From Anisus vortex (lineage: Eukaryota > Mollusca > Gastropoda > Planorbidae), in NCBI GenBank assembly GCA_949126835.1, contig OX421508.1, positions 19,231,598-19,295,597 of the forward strand: a DNA stretch of 64,000 nt, given 5' to 3'. Below the pieces are notes generated by a model that saw only the letters and a program-made list of their open reading frames with translations, was not told the origin of the DNA and did not search any database. Shown here in pieces: positions 22,465 through 33,483 of this stretch. Both the position numbers and the translations under genes were made by a program. Positions within the stretch are counted from its first letter, which is position 1. Each line of letters opens with the position of its first letter.

Positions 22465-25060
22465 TAGATGTAGCGTCAGAATACATATAAAGAGTAGATG
22501 TAGCGTCAGTAACATATAAAGAGTAGATGTAGCGTCAGTAACATATAAAGAGTAGATGTAGCGTCAGTAACATATAAAGAGTAGATGTAGCGTCAGTAAC
22601 ATACAAAGAGTAGATGTAGCGTCAGTAACATACAAAGAGTAGATGTAGCGTCAGTTACATACAAAGAGTAGATGTAGCGTCAGTTACATACAAAGAGTAG
22701 ATGTAGCGTCAGTTACATACAAAGAGTAGATGTAGCGTCAGTAACATATAAAGAGTAGATGTAGCGTCAGATTACATATAAAGAGTAGATGTAGCGTCAG
22801 TTACATACAAAGAGTAGATGTAGCGTCAGTAACATATAAAGAGTAGATGTAGCGTCAGATTACATATAAAGAGTAGATGTAGCGTCAGTAACATATAAAG
22901 AGTAGATGTAGCGTCAGTAACATATAAAGAGTAGATGTAGCGTCAGTAACATATAAAGAGTAGATGTAGCGTCAGTAACATATAAAGAGTAGATGTAGCG
23001 TCAGTAACATATAAAGAGTAGATGTAGCTTCAGTAACATATTAAAGAGTAGAAGTAGCGTCAGTTACATACAATAGTAGATGTAGCGTCAGTAACATACA
23101 AAGAGTAGATGTAGCATCAGTTACATACAAAGAGTAGATGTAGCGTCAGTTACATACAAAGAGTAAATGTAGCGTCAGTTACACACAAAGAGTAGATGTA
23201 GCGTCAGTTACATACAAAGAGTAGATGTAGCATCAGTTACATACAAAGAGTAGATGTAGCGTCAGATTACATATAAAGAGTAGATGTAGCGTCAGTAACA
23301 TATAAAGAGTAGATGTAGCGTCAGTAACATATAAAGAGTAGATGTAGCGTCAGTAACATATAAAGAGTAGATGTAGCGTCAGTAACATATAAAGAGTAGA
23401 TGTAGCGTCAGTAACATATAAAGAGTAGATGTAGCGTCAGTAACATATACAGAGTAGATGTAGCGTCAGATTACATATAAAGAGTAGATGTAGCGTCAGT
23501 AACATATAAAGAGTAGATGTAGCGTCAGTAACATATACAGAGTAGATGTAGCGTCAGATTACATATAAAGAGTAGATGTAGCGTCAGTAACATATAAAGA
23601 GTAGATGTAGCGTCAGTAACATATAAAGAGTAGATGTAGCGTCAGTAACATATAAAGAGTAGATGTAGCGTCAGTTACATACAATAGTAGATGTAGCGTC
23701 AGTAACATACAAAGAGTAGATGTAGCGTCAGTTACATACAAAGAGTAGATGTAGCGTCAGTTACATACAAAGAGTAGATGTAGCGTCAGTAACATATAAA
23801 GAGTAGATGTAGCGTCAGTAACATATAAAGAGTAGATGTAGCGTCAGTAACATATAAAGAGTAGATGTAGCGTCAGTAACATGTAAAGAGTAGATGTAGC
23901 GTCAGTTACATACAATAGTAGATGTAGCGTCAGTAACATACAAAGAGTAGATGTAGCATCAGTTACATACAAAGAGTAGATGTAGCGTCAGTTACATACA
24001 AAGAGTAGATGTAGCGTCAGTTACACACAAAGAGTAGATGTAGCGTCAGTTATATACAAAGAGTAGATGTAGCATCAGTTACATACAAAGAGTAGATGTA
24101 GCGTCAGATTACATATAAAGAGTAGATGTAGCGTCAGTAACATATAAAGAGTAGATGTAGCGTCAGTAACATATAAAGAGTAGATGTAGCGTCAGATTAC
24201 ATATAAAGAGTAGATGTAGCGTCAGTAACATATAAAGAGTAGATGTAGCGTCAGTAACATATACAGAGTAGATGTAGCGTCAGATAACATATAAAGAGTA
24301 GATGTAGCGTCAGTAACATATAAAGAGTAGATGTAGCGTCAGTAACATATACAGAGTAGATGTAGCGTCAGATTACATATAAAGAGTAGATGTAGCGTCA
24401 GTAACATATAAAGAGTAGATGTAGCGTCAGTAACATATAAAGAGTAGATGTAGCTTCAGTAACATATTAAAGAGTAGAAGTAGCGTCAGTTACATACAAT
24501 AGTAGATGTAGCGTCAGTAACATACAAAGAGTAGATGTAGCGTCAGTTACATACAAAGAGTAGATGTAGCGTCAGTTACATACAAAGAGTAGATGTAGCG
24601 TCAGTTACATACAATAAGTAGATGTAGCGTCAATTACATACAAAGAGTAGATGTAGCGTCAGTAACATACAAAGAGTAGATGTAGCGTCAGTTACATACA
24701 AAGAGTAGATGTAGCGTCAGTAACATATAAAGAGTAGATGTAGCTTCAGTAACATATTAAAGAGTAGAAGTAGCGTCAGTTACATACAATAGTAGATGTA
24801 GCGTCAGTAACATACAAAGAGTAGATGTAGCGTCAGTTACATACAAAGAGTAGATGTAGCGTCAGTTACATACAAAGAGTAGATGTAGCGTCAGTTACAT
24901 ACAATAAGTAGATGTAGCGTCAGTTACATACAAAGAGTAGATGTAGCGTCAGTAACATACAAAGAGTAGATGTAGCGTCAGTTACATACAAAGAGTAGAT
25001 GTAGCGTCAGTTACATACAAAGAGTAGATGTAGCGTCAGTTACATACAAAGAGTAGATGT
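22465..25060. repeat. 29-bp minisatellite (about 88 copies) with higher-order structure
   Basis: The unit contains AGAGTAGATGTAGCGTCAGT plus AACATATAA. Variant classes (AACATATAA, TACATACAA, ATTACATATAA, a short ACAATAGTAG form and the AACATATTAAAGAGTAGAAG form) recur in the same order at about 23.03, 24.46 and 24.75 kb, showing block duplications. The period varies 27-30 bp. It lies within the proposed large intron. Confidence 0.95.
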
Positions 25061-26024
25061 TTTCTCCGTGTTGAGAGTATTGTAATCTGTGCGTGTAAAA
25101 CAAAGTGTTTATTATGTCGTCATCAATGTCGTCATCAACATTACTTGAAAGGTCTTGATCTCACCGTCTCAATAATGTGTGTGCAAATATTACACTAAAG
25201 ATTGTACAAGTTTTGATTATTTCATTGGTTATGTTTCAAATCTATCATTCATTAAGTAACAAACGATGATATGTTTATTGGATAAAAGCTACATCCAACA
25301 TGTGTAAAAAAAAAAAAAAAAAGAATCGGAGTCCCACCAATGGCCCCCCCTCCCCCTTTCCCTTTGTTTAGTTTTTGTTGTATTACTGTCAACACTAATG
25401 TCAGCCATTTTGTTTTTAAGAATGTTATAAATTATATATATAGGACTGTAATGTAAAGGATAAAACTATACTGAAATATAATTTATAAGCAATTACATTT
25501 GACTGACTGGAAAGCGAAAGTTAAAAAGCAACTCAAGACTGAGGATGAATCATTTCCCGCATACTAACTCCTGACTCACTGCTTTGTAGAGTGAACTTTA
25601 AAAAAAAAAAATGAGCTAAGGGGGAGAATCGATAAAATTCTCAAAATTTCCAAGGCAGATAATTGCTCCAGATAACCAAACAACTATGTAATCATTCTAT
25701 ATTGTTTCATGCGTTAGCTCAAAAACTAGGTCAGGATAACACAAGTTTGTATTTAGTGTCAGCATTTCGACACTATGTCCATTGCATAACAAAGCTATTT
25801 TAAATTACATTTATCGAGTATTATTTAATGGCCTATACAAGCAGAGAATCTAAGGGGTTTAATGAAATCTCTACAATGAGGCCCGGTGATATTTTGTTAA
25901 ATAATGGCGACGCATTTAAAAGCTCAATTTAGTTCCCACATGATGGTTTAGGGGTCCGGGTTGGGAGAGGGGAGGGAGGGGGGCATCATTAGGTCACCGT
26001 GACTTCTGCGTGGCACTGTTTAAA
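25061..26024. other. AT-rich sequence between two satellites
   Basis: A poly-A run (25306-25323), a C-rich tract (25345-25361) and a G-rich run before 25982. No gene seen. Confidence 0.4.
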
Positions 26025-26833
26025 AGCGTAGGAGTTCCGATCTAGGTCTTACCATGACATCTTCAGCCGTAAGTCTTAAGCGTAGGAGTTCCGATCTAGG
26101 TCTTACCATGACATCGTCAGCCGTAAGTCTTAAGCGTAGGAGTTCCGATCTAGGTCTTACCATGACATCTTCAGCCGTAAGTCTTAAGCGTAGGAGTTCC
26201 GATCTAGGTCTTACCATGACATCGTCAGCCGTAAGTCTTAAGCGTAGGAGTTCCGATCTAGGTCTTACCATGACATCGTCAGCCGTAAGTCTTAAGCGTA
26301 GGAGTTCCGATCTAGGTCTTACCATGACATCGTCAGCCGTAAGTCTTAAGCGTAGGAGTTCCGATCTAGGTCTTACCATGACATCGTCAGCCGTAAGTCT
26401 TAAGCGTAGGAGTTCCGATCTAGGTCTTACCATGACATCGTCAGCCGTAAGTCTTAAGCGTAGGAGTTCCGATCTAGGTCTTACCATGACATCGTCAGCC
26501 GTAAGTCTTAAGCGTAGGAGTTCCGATCTAGGTCTTACCATGACATCGTCAGCCGTAAGTCTTAAGCGTAGGAGTTCCGATCTAGGTCTTACCATGACAT
26601 CGTCAGCCGTAAGTCTTAAGCGTAGGAGTTCCGATCTAGGTCTTACCATGACATCGTCAGCCGTAAGTCTTAAGCGTAGGAGTTCCGATCTAGGTCTTAC
26701 CATGACATCGTCAGCCGTAAGTCTTAAGCGTAGGAGTTCCGATCTAGGTCTTACCATGACATCGTCAGCCGTAAGTCTTAAGCGTAGGAGTTCCGATCTA
26801 GGTCTTACCATGACATCTTCAGCCGTAAGTCTC
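26025..26833. repeat. 54-bp minisatellite (about 15 nearly identical copies)
   Basis: The unit includes GGAGTTCCGATCTAGGTCTT, ACCATGACATCGTCAGCCG and TAAGTCTTAAGCGTA. The only recurrent variant is CATCTT/CATCGT. As 54 is divisible by three and the unit lacks stops in some frames, it is open on both strands (18-residue repeats RLTADDVMVRPRSELLRL on minus and RSSDLGLTMTSSAVSLKR on plus). Both strands being open and near-perfect DNA identity argue for a satellite. Confidence 0.9.
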
Positions 26834-27064
26834 CAGAAATAATAACTGAGTAGAAACTTTATCTGGTCCAGCCCGAAACCATTATTTAAGTTTTGTTGCC
26901 CCCCCCCCCCTCCCAACTGAGTTTGACCATCACTGCTATAAACGAATGCCTCGGTTGTAAATATATCTTCATTCTTGTAAGAGTGGACAGAGTAGACTAT
27001 GAAACGTATAAAACAATATAACACGCAAACACAAACAGGCACATTGAGACAATATGGATAAAAC

Positions 27065-27361
27065 CAAAGACTATAATAAGATGGACATCTTGCTCTATTT
27101 TTAAAGCTTGTATGTTCTTTTTCCGTGCGCATCCAATAACGCTGTCTTAATATTACTTCTACGCTACTACGTTTGCCTAAATGTTTCCGCTGTATACAAC
27201 TTTCAATTTTAAATTTTAATTTTTCATTGAGAAAATCATAGCGATTTAAAAAAACGGAAGTGTACAATACCTAAGGCAATCGGGAATTCCGAAAAGAAGT
27301 GATTCGAGTAGTCAAATAGCAGAAATATTCAAGGGAGCGGTCCATCTTATTATAGTCTTTG
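27065..27361. mobile_element. 297-bp MITE with 7-bp target-site duplication
   Basis: CAAAGACTATAATAAGATGG starts the element and is exactly inverted at its end (through 27361), giving TIRs of at least 22 bp. ATAAAAC flanks it at 27058-27064 and 27362-27368. The superfamily cannot be named from this alone. Confidence 0.75.
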
Positions 27362-27465
27362 ATAAAACGATGCACTTTTAAGAAGCAGACATTGGTAGAC
27401 ATACATTCAAGTACAAAAAACGATATTTAGATTTAAAAAAAAAAGCAACAGGACAGTCAGACAAA

Positions 27466-27965
27466 TACATTTATTGATAGAGGAAAAAATAGGATTTTTA
27501 GATATAGATAGACTGACGGACGGGTGTGAGGATAAACGTGATGGATGTATGGATGGATAGATTTATAGAGTGGAAAGTTAGATGATAACGTTGATAGATA
27601 GACAGATAAACCTAAAGACATATAGACAGATTCATAGACAGACAGATAAATAGATAAATAGAAAAATAGATGAATAGATGAAGAATGGATGAATAGATGA
27701 AGAATAGATGAATAGATGAAGAATAGATGAATAGATGAATAGATGAATAGATGAATAAATAAATAGCTAAATAAACAAATAGCTAAATAAACAAATAGAT
27801 AAACAGATAAACAGAAAACAGATAAATAGACATATAGATAAATAGTTAGATAGATAGATATATAAATAGATAGATATATAAATAGATAAATAGATAAATA
27901 GATACAAATATAAAGAAGATGAATAGATAAATAAATAAATAGATAGACAGAGCGAGAGAAAGACA
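27466..27965. repeat. Degenerate GATA/GATGAATA array
   Basis: Mixed GATAGATA, GATGAATA and AAATAGAT units. The minus-strand Ser/Ile/Tyr/Leu-rich frames arise from it. Confidence 0.9.
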
Positions 27966-28217
27966 TACAAACACAAGGAATGATTGGAGACGTCAGCACA
28001 TATTGACTGTCTGAATAGATCGAAACCACATTATCACTTCCAAGAATTCCATCTTTTGATCTTTACTTGCCATTCAATCATCCCGTGTGTGGGCCCTCAC
28101 GTGCAAATATTACAACATGTCGACTTTGTCACGCGCTCTTAAGAGCGACGTGATTTGTCCGTGTGTTTGGGTGGACGGGGTGGGGGTGGGGGTGGGGAGA
28201 GAACAGGGATAATATAC

Positions 28218-28317
28218 CTTGACAAGTAATTATTTCCTGATCAATAGCCGCGAGTCTGAAAGATGATACTTGACTTCCAGCCGTCAGCCGCGTTACGTGA
28301 CACTGATATAGTGTCAT
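28218..28317 (-). CDS. Candidate first coding exon (alternative start) of the minus-strand gene
   Basis: An ATG at 28317 in the context GCTGCCATGA opens 33 codons (MTLYQCHVTRLTAG, then SFRLAAIDQEIITCQ) ending at a good donor, CAAG/GTATAT, with one base left over. That base joins in frame to the inner acceptor at 18451 (G+AT, Asp). A TATAAAAG box lies about 50 bp upstream of the ATG, which would place a start site near 28345 with a very short 5' UTR. The block 28.04-28.40 kb is CpG-richer than its surroundings. Joined to the three downstream exons it gives 475 codons without a stop. The peptide has no recognised motif, so it rests on signals and phase only; the block could instead be a conserved regulatory element. 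Confidence 0.4.
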
Positions 28318-28368
28318 GGCAGCGTCCCAGCTGGCAGTTCAAGTCATGACACGCGTGTTGACAGGTTA

Positions 28369-28376
28369 CTTTTATA
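28369..28376 (-). promoter_or_regulatory. TATA box candidate before the 28.3 kb exon
   Basis: TATAAAAG on the minus strand lies 52 bp upstream of the candidate ATG at 28317. Normal TATA-to-start spacing predicts transcription starting around 28340-28346. In AT-rich DNA such matches are frequent, so its value is positional. Confidence 0.35.
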
Positions 28377-28400
28377 ACAAGAACAAGACAATACACGTAC

Positions 28401-29017
28401 ATGAAACACGAACGACATTGGAATAAATAACTGCCGAATAATAGGAGAATATATATATTGACCTGTTATTCAAACACGAATGGTTGGTAAAAGTGATTTT
28501 GTATTCCGGTCGTCTCTATTATGGAATTGGTCCACTTGGAAAAATTTGACTTGATCTCAGGTTTACAGATCGCCACTTAGACCACCCAGCTGACAACCTT
28601 GACAAGCCTATACTTGATATTGAATAATGGGGTCGATTGGTTAAACTTGATGTCCCTGGTTTGATATCAGTAATATATATAGATATATACATCATCCCCA
28701 CCCTTTTCCCAAGAGTTACCATGGCATTTAAATGATCTGGTTGGTAGCTAGCAGACGCACGCGTCCTGGCCTCACCAACAGCGTTTACATTATAACTGAT
28801 AAAATCAGATTCATGAGTGCATTGGGCCTTAGATTGCATTTGAATAGATAGTTATTTGTTGCTATTGTTTTTATATTATTCTACAATATAAGCAAAGAAA
28901 CATATTAATTGATACCAAGATTTCAACTTATATTAATATCTTCTGTTATTTTGTTGAAGATTTACAAACATAAATCATTATCTTATTATCTCGACTAACA
29001 TTACATATTATTCACAG
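28401..29017. other. Unique sequence without recognised feature
   Basis: The minus frame 28519..28839 matches nothing I know and has no clear splice signals. Confidence 0.35.
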
Positions 29018-29280
29018 TGCCCGTGTGGAAGCGCGTTCAGCTGGCGTACCGAAGGTCCTGTGTTCGAATCCTGATTCAGGCAATGAATTTTTGCCGGGTC
29101 TGGAGGGTGTAGCTGAGTCTACCCAGCTCTGATGGGTACCTGACCTTAGTTGGGGTAAAATAAACTCGGCTGTGCGTAGTGGTGGCCACACAATCACCTA
29201 ATATGCCGTGGCCACAAAAACTGGTAAACGCTGATTCTCTGGCCCTATGGATCAATTTGGTCCGACGGGATACTTTACTT
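29018..29280 (+). mobile_element. tRNA-derived SINE, family 1
   Basis: The head carries GTGTTCGAATCCTG (B box), then GTCTACCCAGCTCTGATGGG, GTGGCCACACAATCACC, and the terminal GGTCCGACGGGATACTTTAC. It is the best copy of the 3' end. Confidence 0.85.
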
Positions 29281-29483
29281 TACTTTTACTATAGAAAACT
29301 TCACCAACGTTAAATTCACTACTAGATCTATGCAAGAATCAACCAACAATAAATTAAATTCTATAGTCTAGAAAGCTTAAACCAACATTACATACAACAT
29401 TCTAACCAAGGTACATGCCAACTACAATAAGTCCCTCAACAAAAAAAAAACTAGAAAAAACAAAGTCTGCAGTAATTACGAAC

Positions 29484-29573
29484 CTGATTGTGTTGTTACG
29501 TTTATCCAGACAAGGTTTAATGTTGCTGTTTGATAAACTGTTATCGATTATTACTGCCTGAGCTGGTACTGCG
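29484..29573 (-). CDS. Candidate upstream internal exon of the minus-strand gene
   Basis: This 90-bp segment is bounded by an acceptor with a good pyrimidine tract (CTTATTTTATCGTTGCAG, above 29573) and a donor ATCAG/GTTCGT (below 29484). It is open in one frame only: AVPAQAVIIDNSLSNSNIKP, then CLDKRNNTI, with one leading and two trailing bases. The trailing AG joins the outer acceptor at 18462 to give Ser and stays in frame. It would require a further 5' exon ending in two bases, which I did not identify. The peptide is Asn/Ser-rich and unrecognised. Composition is close to intron background, so this is weaker than the three GC-rich exons. Confidence 0.35.
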
Positions 29574-30442
29574 CTGCAACGATAAAATAAGCAAGACAAA
29601 CATATTTAAATATATTAGTTGATCAGTTGTGTCCGCTCTAAAGTTATTTATATTAAAATAAAATAAAAAATAGATATAAGAATAAATACAAATATACAAT
29701 AATATTATACCGGTACAACAACGGTCTACATTATACAATATAAACAAAACTTCTAACTGCACTGTGATAAACAAAAGATTTGATACTCTACACTAAATAC
29801 TTGCTCATTCAACACATTCGGTGAAAGGAAATCCAAGGACACTCAATTATGCTAAATAGGAAAAATGTTGTTGATTTTTTGTGTGCTGTTGTTTTTGTTT
29901 GATTTTAAGGTTGGGTGGTGCAGAGTTTGGTGAAGTCAGATCGGAACAAAAGGTAGGGTAAGGCCGGGGGCGGGGGAGGGAGTCGACGTTTTGTGACGAC
30001 TTATGACTACTATATGGGGAAGGGGTAAAAATTTGCCGAAATTGTTGCGTGACATCATTTACAGACGGTCTTATTACCCATAAAATGAAATTGGTGAACC
30101 CGATTTCATCCCCCTCAATATTCCAATATAACTTTTAGATTTTCATGAGGAACATAAAGTTTAAAAAAAAAAACACTTTAGGTATACTTTTCAAACTATA
30201 AAACACAAGCATAAACAAGACATTTTTTTTTAAAAAAGATATATATATATATATAATAATACAATATTAACAATATAAGACACAAAGGAAGTCAAAATAA
30301 TTAGATACAAATTAAAAATAAAGACTCGATTTAATTAAAAGTCTATTGGGCGTGAGGTGAGAAGCATCTTGAATATTAGCCTATATTAGTCAGTGGATGA
30401 TAGAATAAGCTTAGAAAGTTGTTTGGTGGGCTGATTAACGTG
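29574..30442. other. AT-rich noncoding sequence
   Basis: An ATATAT run at 30237-30255 and G-rich patches near 29945-29985. Nothing coding recognised. Confidence 0.4.
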
Positions 30443-30715
30443 AAGCCGGCTGGTCCAGCGGTTAGATCACCGGACTGTCAACCAAAAACCAACTGACAGG
30501 TCGCGGGTTCTAGCCCTGCCAACGGCGGATCCCTGTCGCCCTGCAGGAGTTTTGGGCCTAGTGGACGTAATAATCTTCTATCTAGAAGGAACGTCTGTAA
30601 ACTTATAAGATTGTCGTGACAGGGGTTGGTGTGTCCAGCAGGGTGCACACATCACCGTGGGCCCACTCGGAGCGCCAGTACTCCGGGCAGTGGTGCCGTA
30701 CATATGGGCCACTTT
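30443..30715 (+). mobile_element. tRNA-derived SINE, family 2
   Basis: The head GCCGGCTGGTCCAGCGGTTA (A-box-like) and GGTCGCGGGTTCTAGCCC (B-box-like) are tRNA-spaced. The body contains AATAATCTTCTATCTAGAAG then GAACGTCTGTAA..TATAAGAT, which matches the 3' tail of the jockey/CR1-like LINE of this window. It then continues with GGTGTGTCCAGCAGGGTGCA and a GC-rich end. This is a single copy. Confidence 0.65.
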
Positions 30716-31477
30716 ATATCCGTTCAAACAGTTTTATTGACTTGTTTGTAAATAGAGTATGATAGAAGAACTGGATTTAAAATCGAAAACATCTAATTAA
30801 AAAAAAAACGAACTTAAATAAAATAAATAGAGGATGCGAACGATGGTTGTAAGAATTAAGAAGAAATTATTTTAAAAATAATAATAATATAAAAACGCTT
30901 TTGTAAGTAATAAAGACAAAACTGGGAATGTGTGGCAAGGTTTGCAGGAAGTGAGGTCGAAATTTTGATTGAAAGACTTCGTAAAGATCTTTACCAACAG
31001 ACTTGAACAGACGTGTAAAAAAAAAAGTAGTCCAGTGCCGTGACCTAGTTTTTTGTGTTGCTTTCAAAGAGAGAGAAAATAACCTGGAGACAACTCTGGC
31101 CAGATTGAATTGTGAGTACCCCCCACCCCACCCCCGCAAGGGATAAGGTTAAAATGATTGGCCAGGGAAGCGTTGTCACTCGGGACTAAACTGCGACATG
31201 GCCTCCTCTCAAACTCTTGATAGAATTGGTTAATTGAAGATTTGAGAATCTCGTTTGTGTATTTGTCTATTTATCCTAGTCTATCAGTCTGGCGGTATCT
31301 CATCTGTCTGTCTATCTAGCCATGTCAATATTAGTATAACCATTGCTATAGCTATTTCTCTCTCTCTATCTTTATCACTCGATTGATCTGTCTGTCGGTT
31401 ACTCCGCCCATTTGTCTGTCTATCATTATCTGTCTATCTATGTATCTAACTAGCTAGTTGGTTAACATTAGAATATT
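30716..31477. other. Noncoding, partly CTGTCTAT-rich
   Basis: From 31255 to 31440 the plus strand is rich in TCTGTCTATC. About 31150-31255 is complex and might be conserved noncoding sequence. Confidence 0.35.
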
Positions 31478-31720
31478 GACTGGCGATCCGAAGATCCTGG
31501 GCTCGAATCCTGGTGGAGGCTAGGATTTCCCCCCGGGACTTGACGGTATCCCTGAGTCTACCCAGCTCTGATGAGTACCTGACATTAGTTGGGGTGAAGT
31601 AACAGGCTGGGCATTCTGCTGGCCACACATCCCCTAGTATGCCGTGGCCACAGAAACTGGTGAACGCTGATTCACCAGCCCTATGATCAGTTTGGTCGAA
31701 GGGTACTTTATTTATTTTAG
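31478..31720 (+). mobile_element. tRNA-derived SINE, family 1, missing the 5' A-box part
   Basis: It begins in the anticodon-like part (GACTGGCGATCCGAAG), with a B box GGCTCGAATCCTGG and the full shared body to GGTCGAAGGGTACTTTA. Confidence 0.8.
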
Positions 31721-31835
31721 TTGGTTAACTGTCCTTCTTGTCTGTCTTTATATTTATCACTTTATTTATCAATCTATTCGTCTAACTATCCGTAGTTGGG
31801 TCATGAAGAATACTACATAAAACATAAAAAAATGG

Positions 31836-32682
31836 AATCCAATGGACCCTGTTTAAACAGCTTGAAGAGCTAGACTTTGCAGATGACATAGCCCTATTAG
31901 CTCAAAGTCATAAGCAAATGCAAGAAAAAACTGCAATACTAGATTCCTGGGCACAACAGCTAGGACTTAAAATAAATGATAATGAAAGTCCAAGATAATG
32001 AGAATAAACTCCAAAAGTACTGATGCAGTGGAAGTAGGAGGAAGGATGCAGGAAGAAGTAGACAACTTCACATATCTAGGAAGTATAGTTGACAAGGAAG
32101 GGGGATCTGGAACAGATATTAAAGTAAAGATACAAAAAGCAAGAGAAGCCTTTGCTATGCTAAAAAATATCTGGAAAACAAAACAAATTAGAACCAAAAC
32201 TAAATTAAGAATCTTTAATTCTAACGTAAAATCTGTCTTAGTTCTGGCTCAGAAAGTTGGAGATTAACAAAGGGGGATTTAAACAAACTACAAACTTTTG
32301 TGAATGGCTGCCTACGTAGAATAGTGGATATCAAATGGTATGACAAAATTACAAATGCAACTGTATGGGAAAGGACAGCACATATTCCAGTAGAACAAGA
32401 AATAAAAAAAGGAGATGGAGATGGATAGGCCACACATTGAGGAAACCAACGACAAATTTGACTAGACAAGCTCTTTCGTGGAATCCCCAGGGTGCAAGAC
32501 GAAGAGGTAGACCAAAGAACACATGGCGGAGGGAAGTAGAAAAGGATGTGCAGGTGATCGGGAGAACTTGGAAGGAGTTAGAGAAGATAGCCAGAGACAG
32601 GAGGACATGGAAAGAGATTGTTGGTGGCCTATGCTCCACTAGGAGTTGATAATGGCGAAGAAGAAGAAGAAAAAGAACTAGC
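31836..32682 (+). mobile_element. 5'-truncated LINE reverse transcriptase remnant (RTE-like)
   Basis: The frame reads LEELDFADDIALLAQSHKQM with the catalytic F-A-D-D motif of reverse transcriptases, then after a frameshift FTYLGSIVDKEGGSGTDIKV, then after further shifts the C-terminal [20 protein letters not shown] and [19 protein letters not shown]. At least two frameshifts (near 31995 and 32240-32265) make it dead. It ends in a GAAGAAGAA simple-repeat tail (32656-32677), as RTE-type elements often do. Clade assignment is from memory of such endings, not a tree. Confidence 0.85.
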
Positions 32683-32789
32683 CGTAGACTATATCTCTCC
32701 CCATATCTCTGAATCTAACTAATGTTGTCGTCACCATTGATGTGTAGATACGCTGAGTAAAAAATAAAAAATACAACTCAAAACAAACA

Positions 32790-33070
32790 CTCGCTATCCT
32801 TACATGTGCTGCCTGATAAGAACATCAATACCGTCTTTATTGGGGCTCTCGCACTGTGGTCATGGCAACCTCCTTAATTTGACCCACACGAGGCGAACAC
32901 ATTACGAAAGGACGAGTGGCCCCCGTCGTGCCCCCGCAGCTAATTGCACAGAGTGAGCATTTAGTAATTTGCATGCAACGTTTCCCACCGAACAGAGAAT
33001 GAAATGCATAAATAAAAATGCCATAACCACGCCCCGCTAGTTGTACGCCAGGGGCGGAGAAAACCTTTGT
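32790..33070. promoter_or_regulatory. Candidate conserved noncoding element with POU octamer
   Basis: A complex block with no repeats holds TCATGGCAACC (RFX half-site-like, about 32860), AGCTAATTGCAC and TTAGTAATTTGCATGCAA with the octamer ATTTGCAT at 32967-32974, then ATAAAAATGCC. It is not open in any long frame. The density of homeodomain/POU-type sites suggests a developmental enhancer; conservation cannot be tested here. Confidence 0.35.
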
Positions 33071-33132
33071 TTTTGTATTAACGTCACGGGTTACGTGTTA
33101 CTGTGAAATACGGAATTTGTTAATTTAAAGTT

Positions 33133-33480
33133 GTGACTATACTCTATAAAAGCCTTCATGGTCAATCTCCCCAGTACATGAGATCCATGGTCGAGCTACA
33201 CACATCAGAGAAAAGAGGACTGTGTTCAAACAAAATCCATCTACAGCTCAAGGTACCAAGCGTAAAAAAGAAAAACATTTGTAGCTCGCTCTTACAACGT
33301 CGTAGCCCTGTTGTAGCACCTCTGTGGTGGAATGAACTTCCTAACACAATTAAACAAGCTGACAATATTGCCATTTTTAAAACAAAATTAAAAACACACT
33401 TTTTCGATTTATTTTAATAACACATGGTAAATGTAAAGCGCATTCGAAGACTTTGTTATGAATATCGCTATATAAATAGG
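33133..33480 (+). mobile_element. CR1/L2-like LINE 3' fragment
   Basis: The frame TILYKSLHGQSPQYMRSMVE ... RRSPVVAPLWWNELPNTIKQ ... FKTKLKTHFFDLF is the typical C-terminal end of CR1/L2-type polyproteins. It is followed by AAAGCGCATTCGAAGAC and CGCTATATAAATA, the usual short 3' UTR of that group. It is 5' truncated. Confidence 0.85.
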
Positions 33481-33483
33481 CAG

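Larger units (their letters stand above)
28040..28400. other. CpG-bearing complex block around the candidate 5' exon
   Basis: It contains palindromic GCGCTCTTAAGAGCG near 28133 and several E-box/CACGTG-like sites (CTCACGTGCA, TTACGTGAC). It is non-repetitive and GC-richer than its flanks, consistent with a promoter or enhancer of the minus-strand gene. Confidence 0.4.

Noticed and set aside
22465..25060. CRISPR-like array
   Set aside because: Units are contiguous with no unique spacers, and the DNA is eukaryotic.
26020..27267. 415-codon minus frame and 262-codon plus frame
   Set aside because: Both run over the 54-bp satellite; the non-repeat part of the minus frame crosses a MITE and AT-rich DNA without any coding signature.
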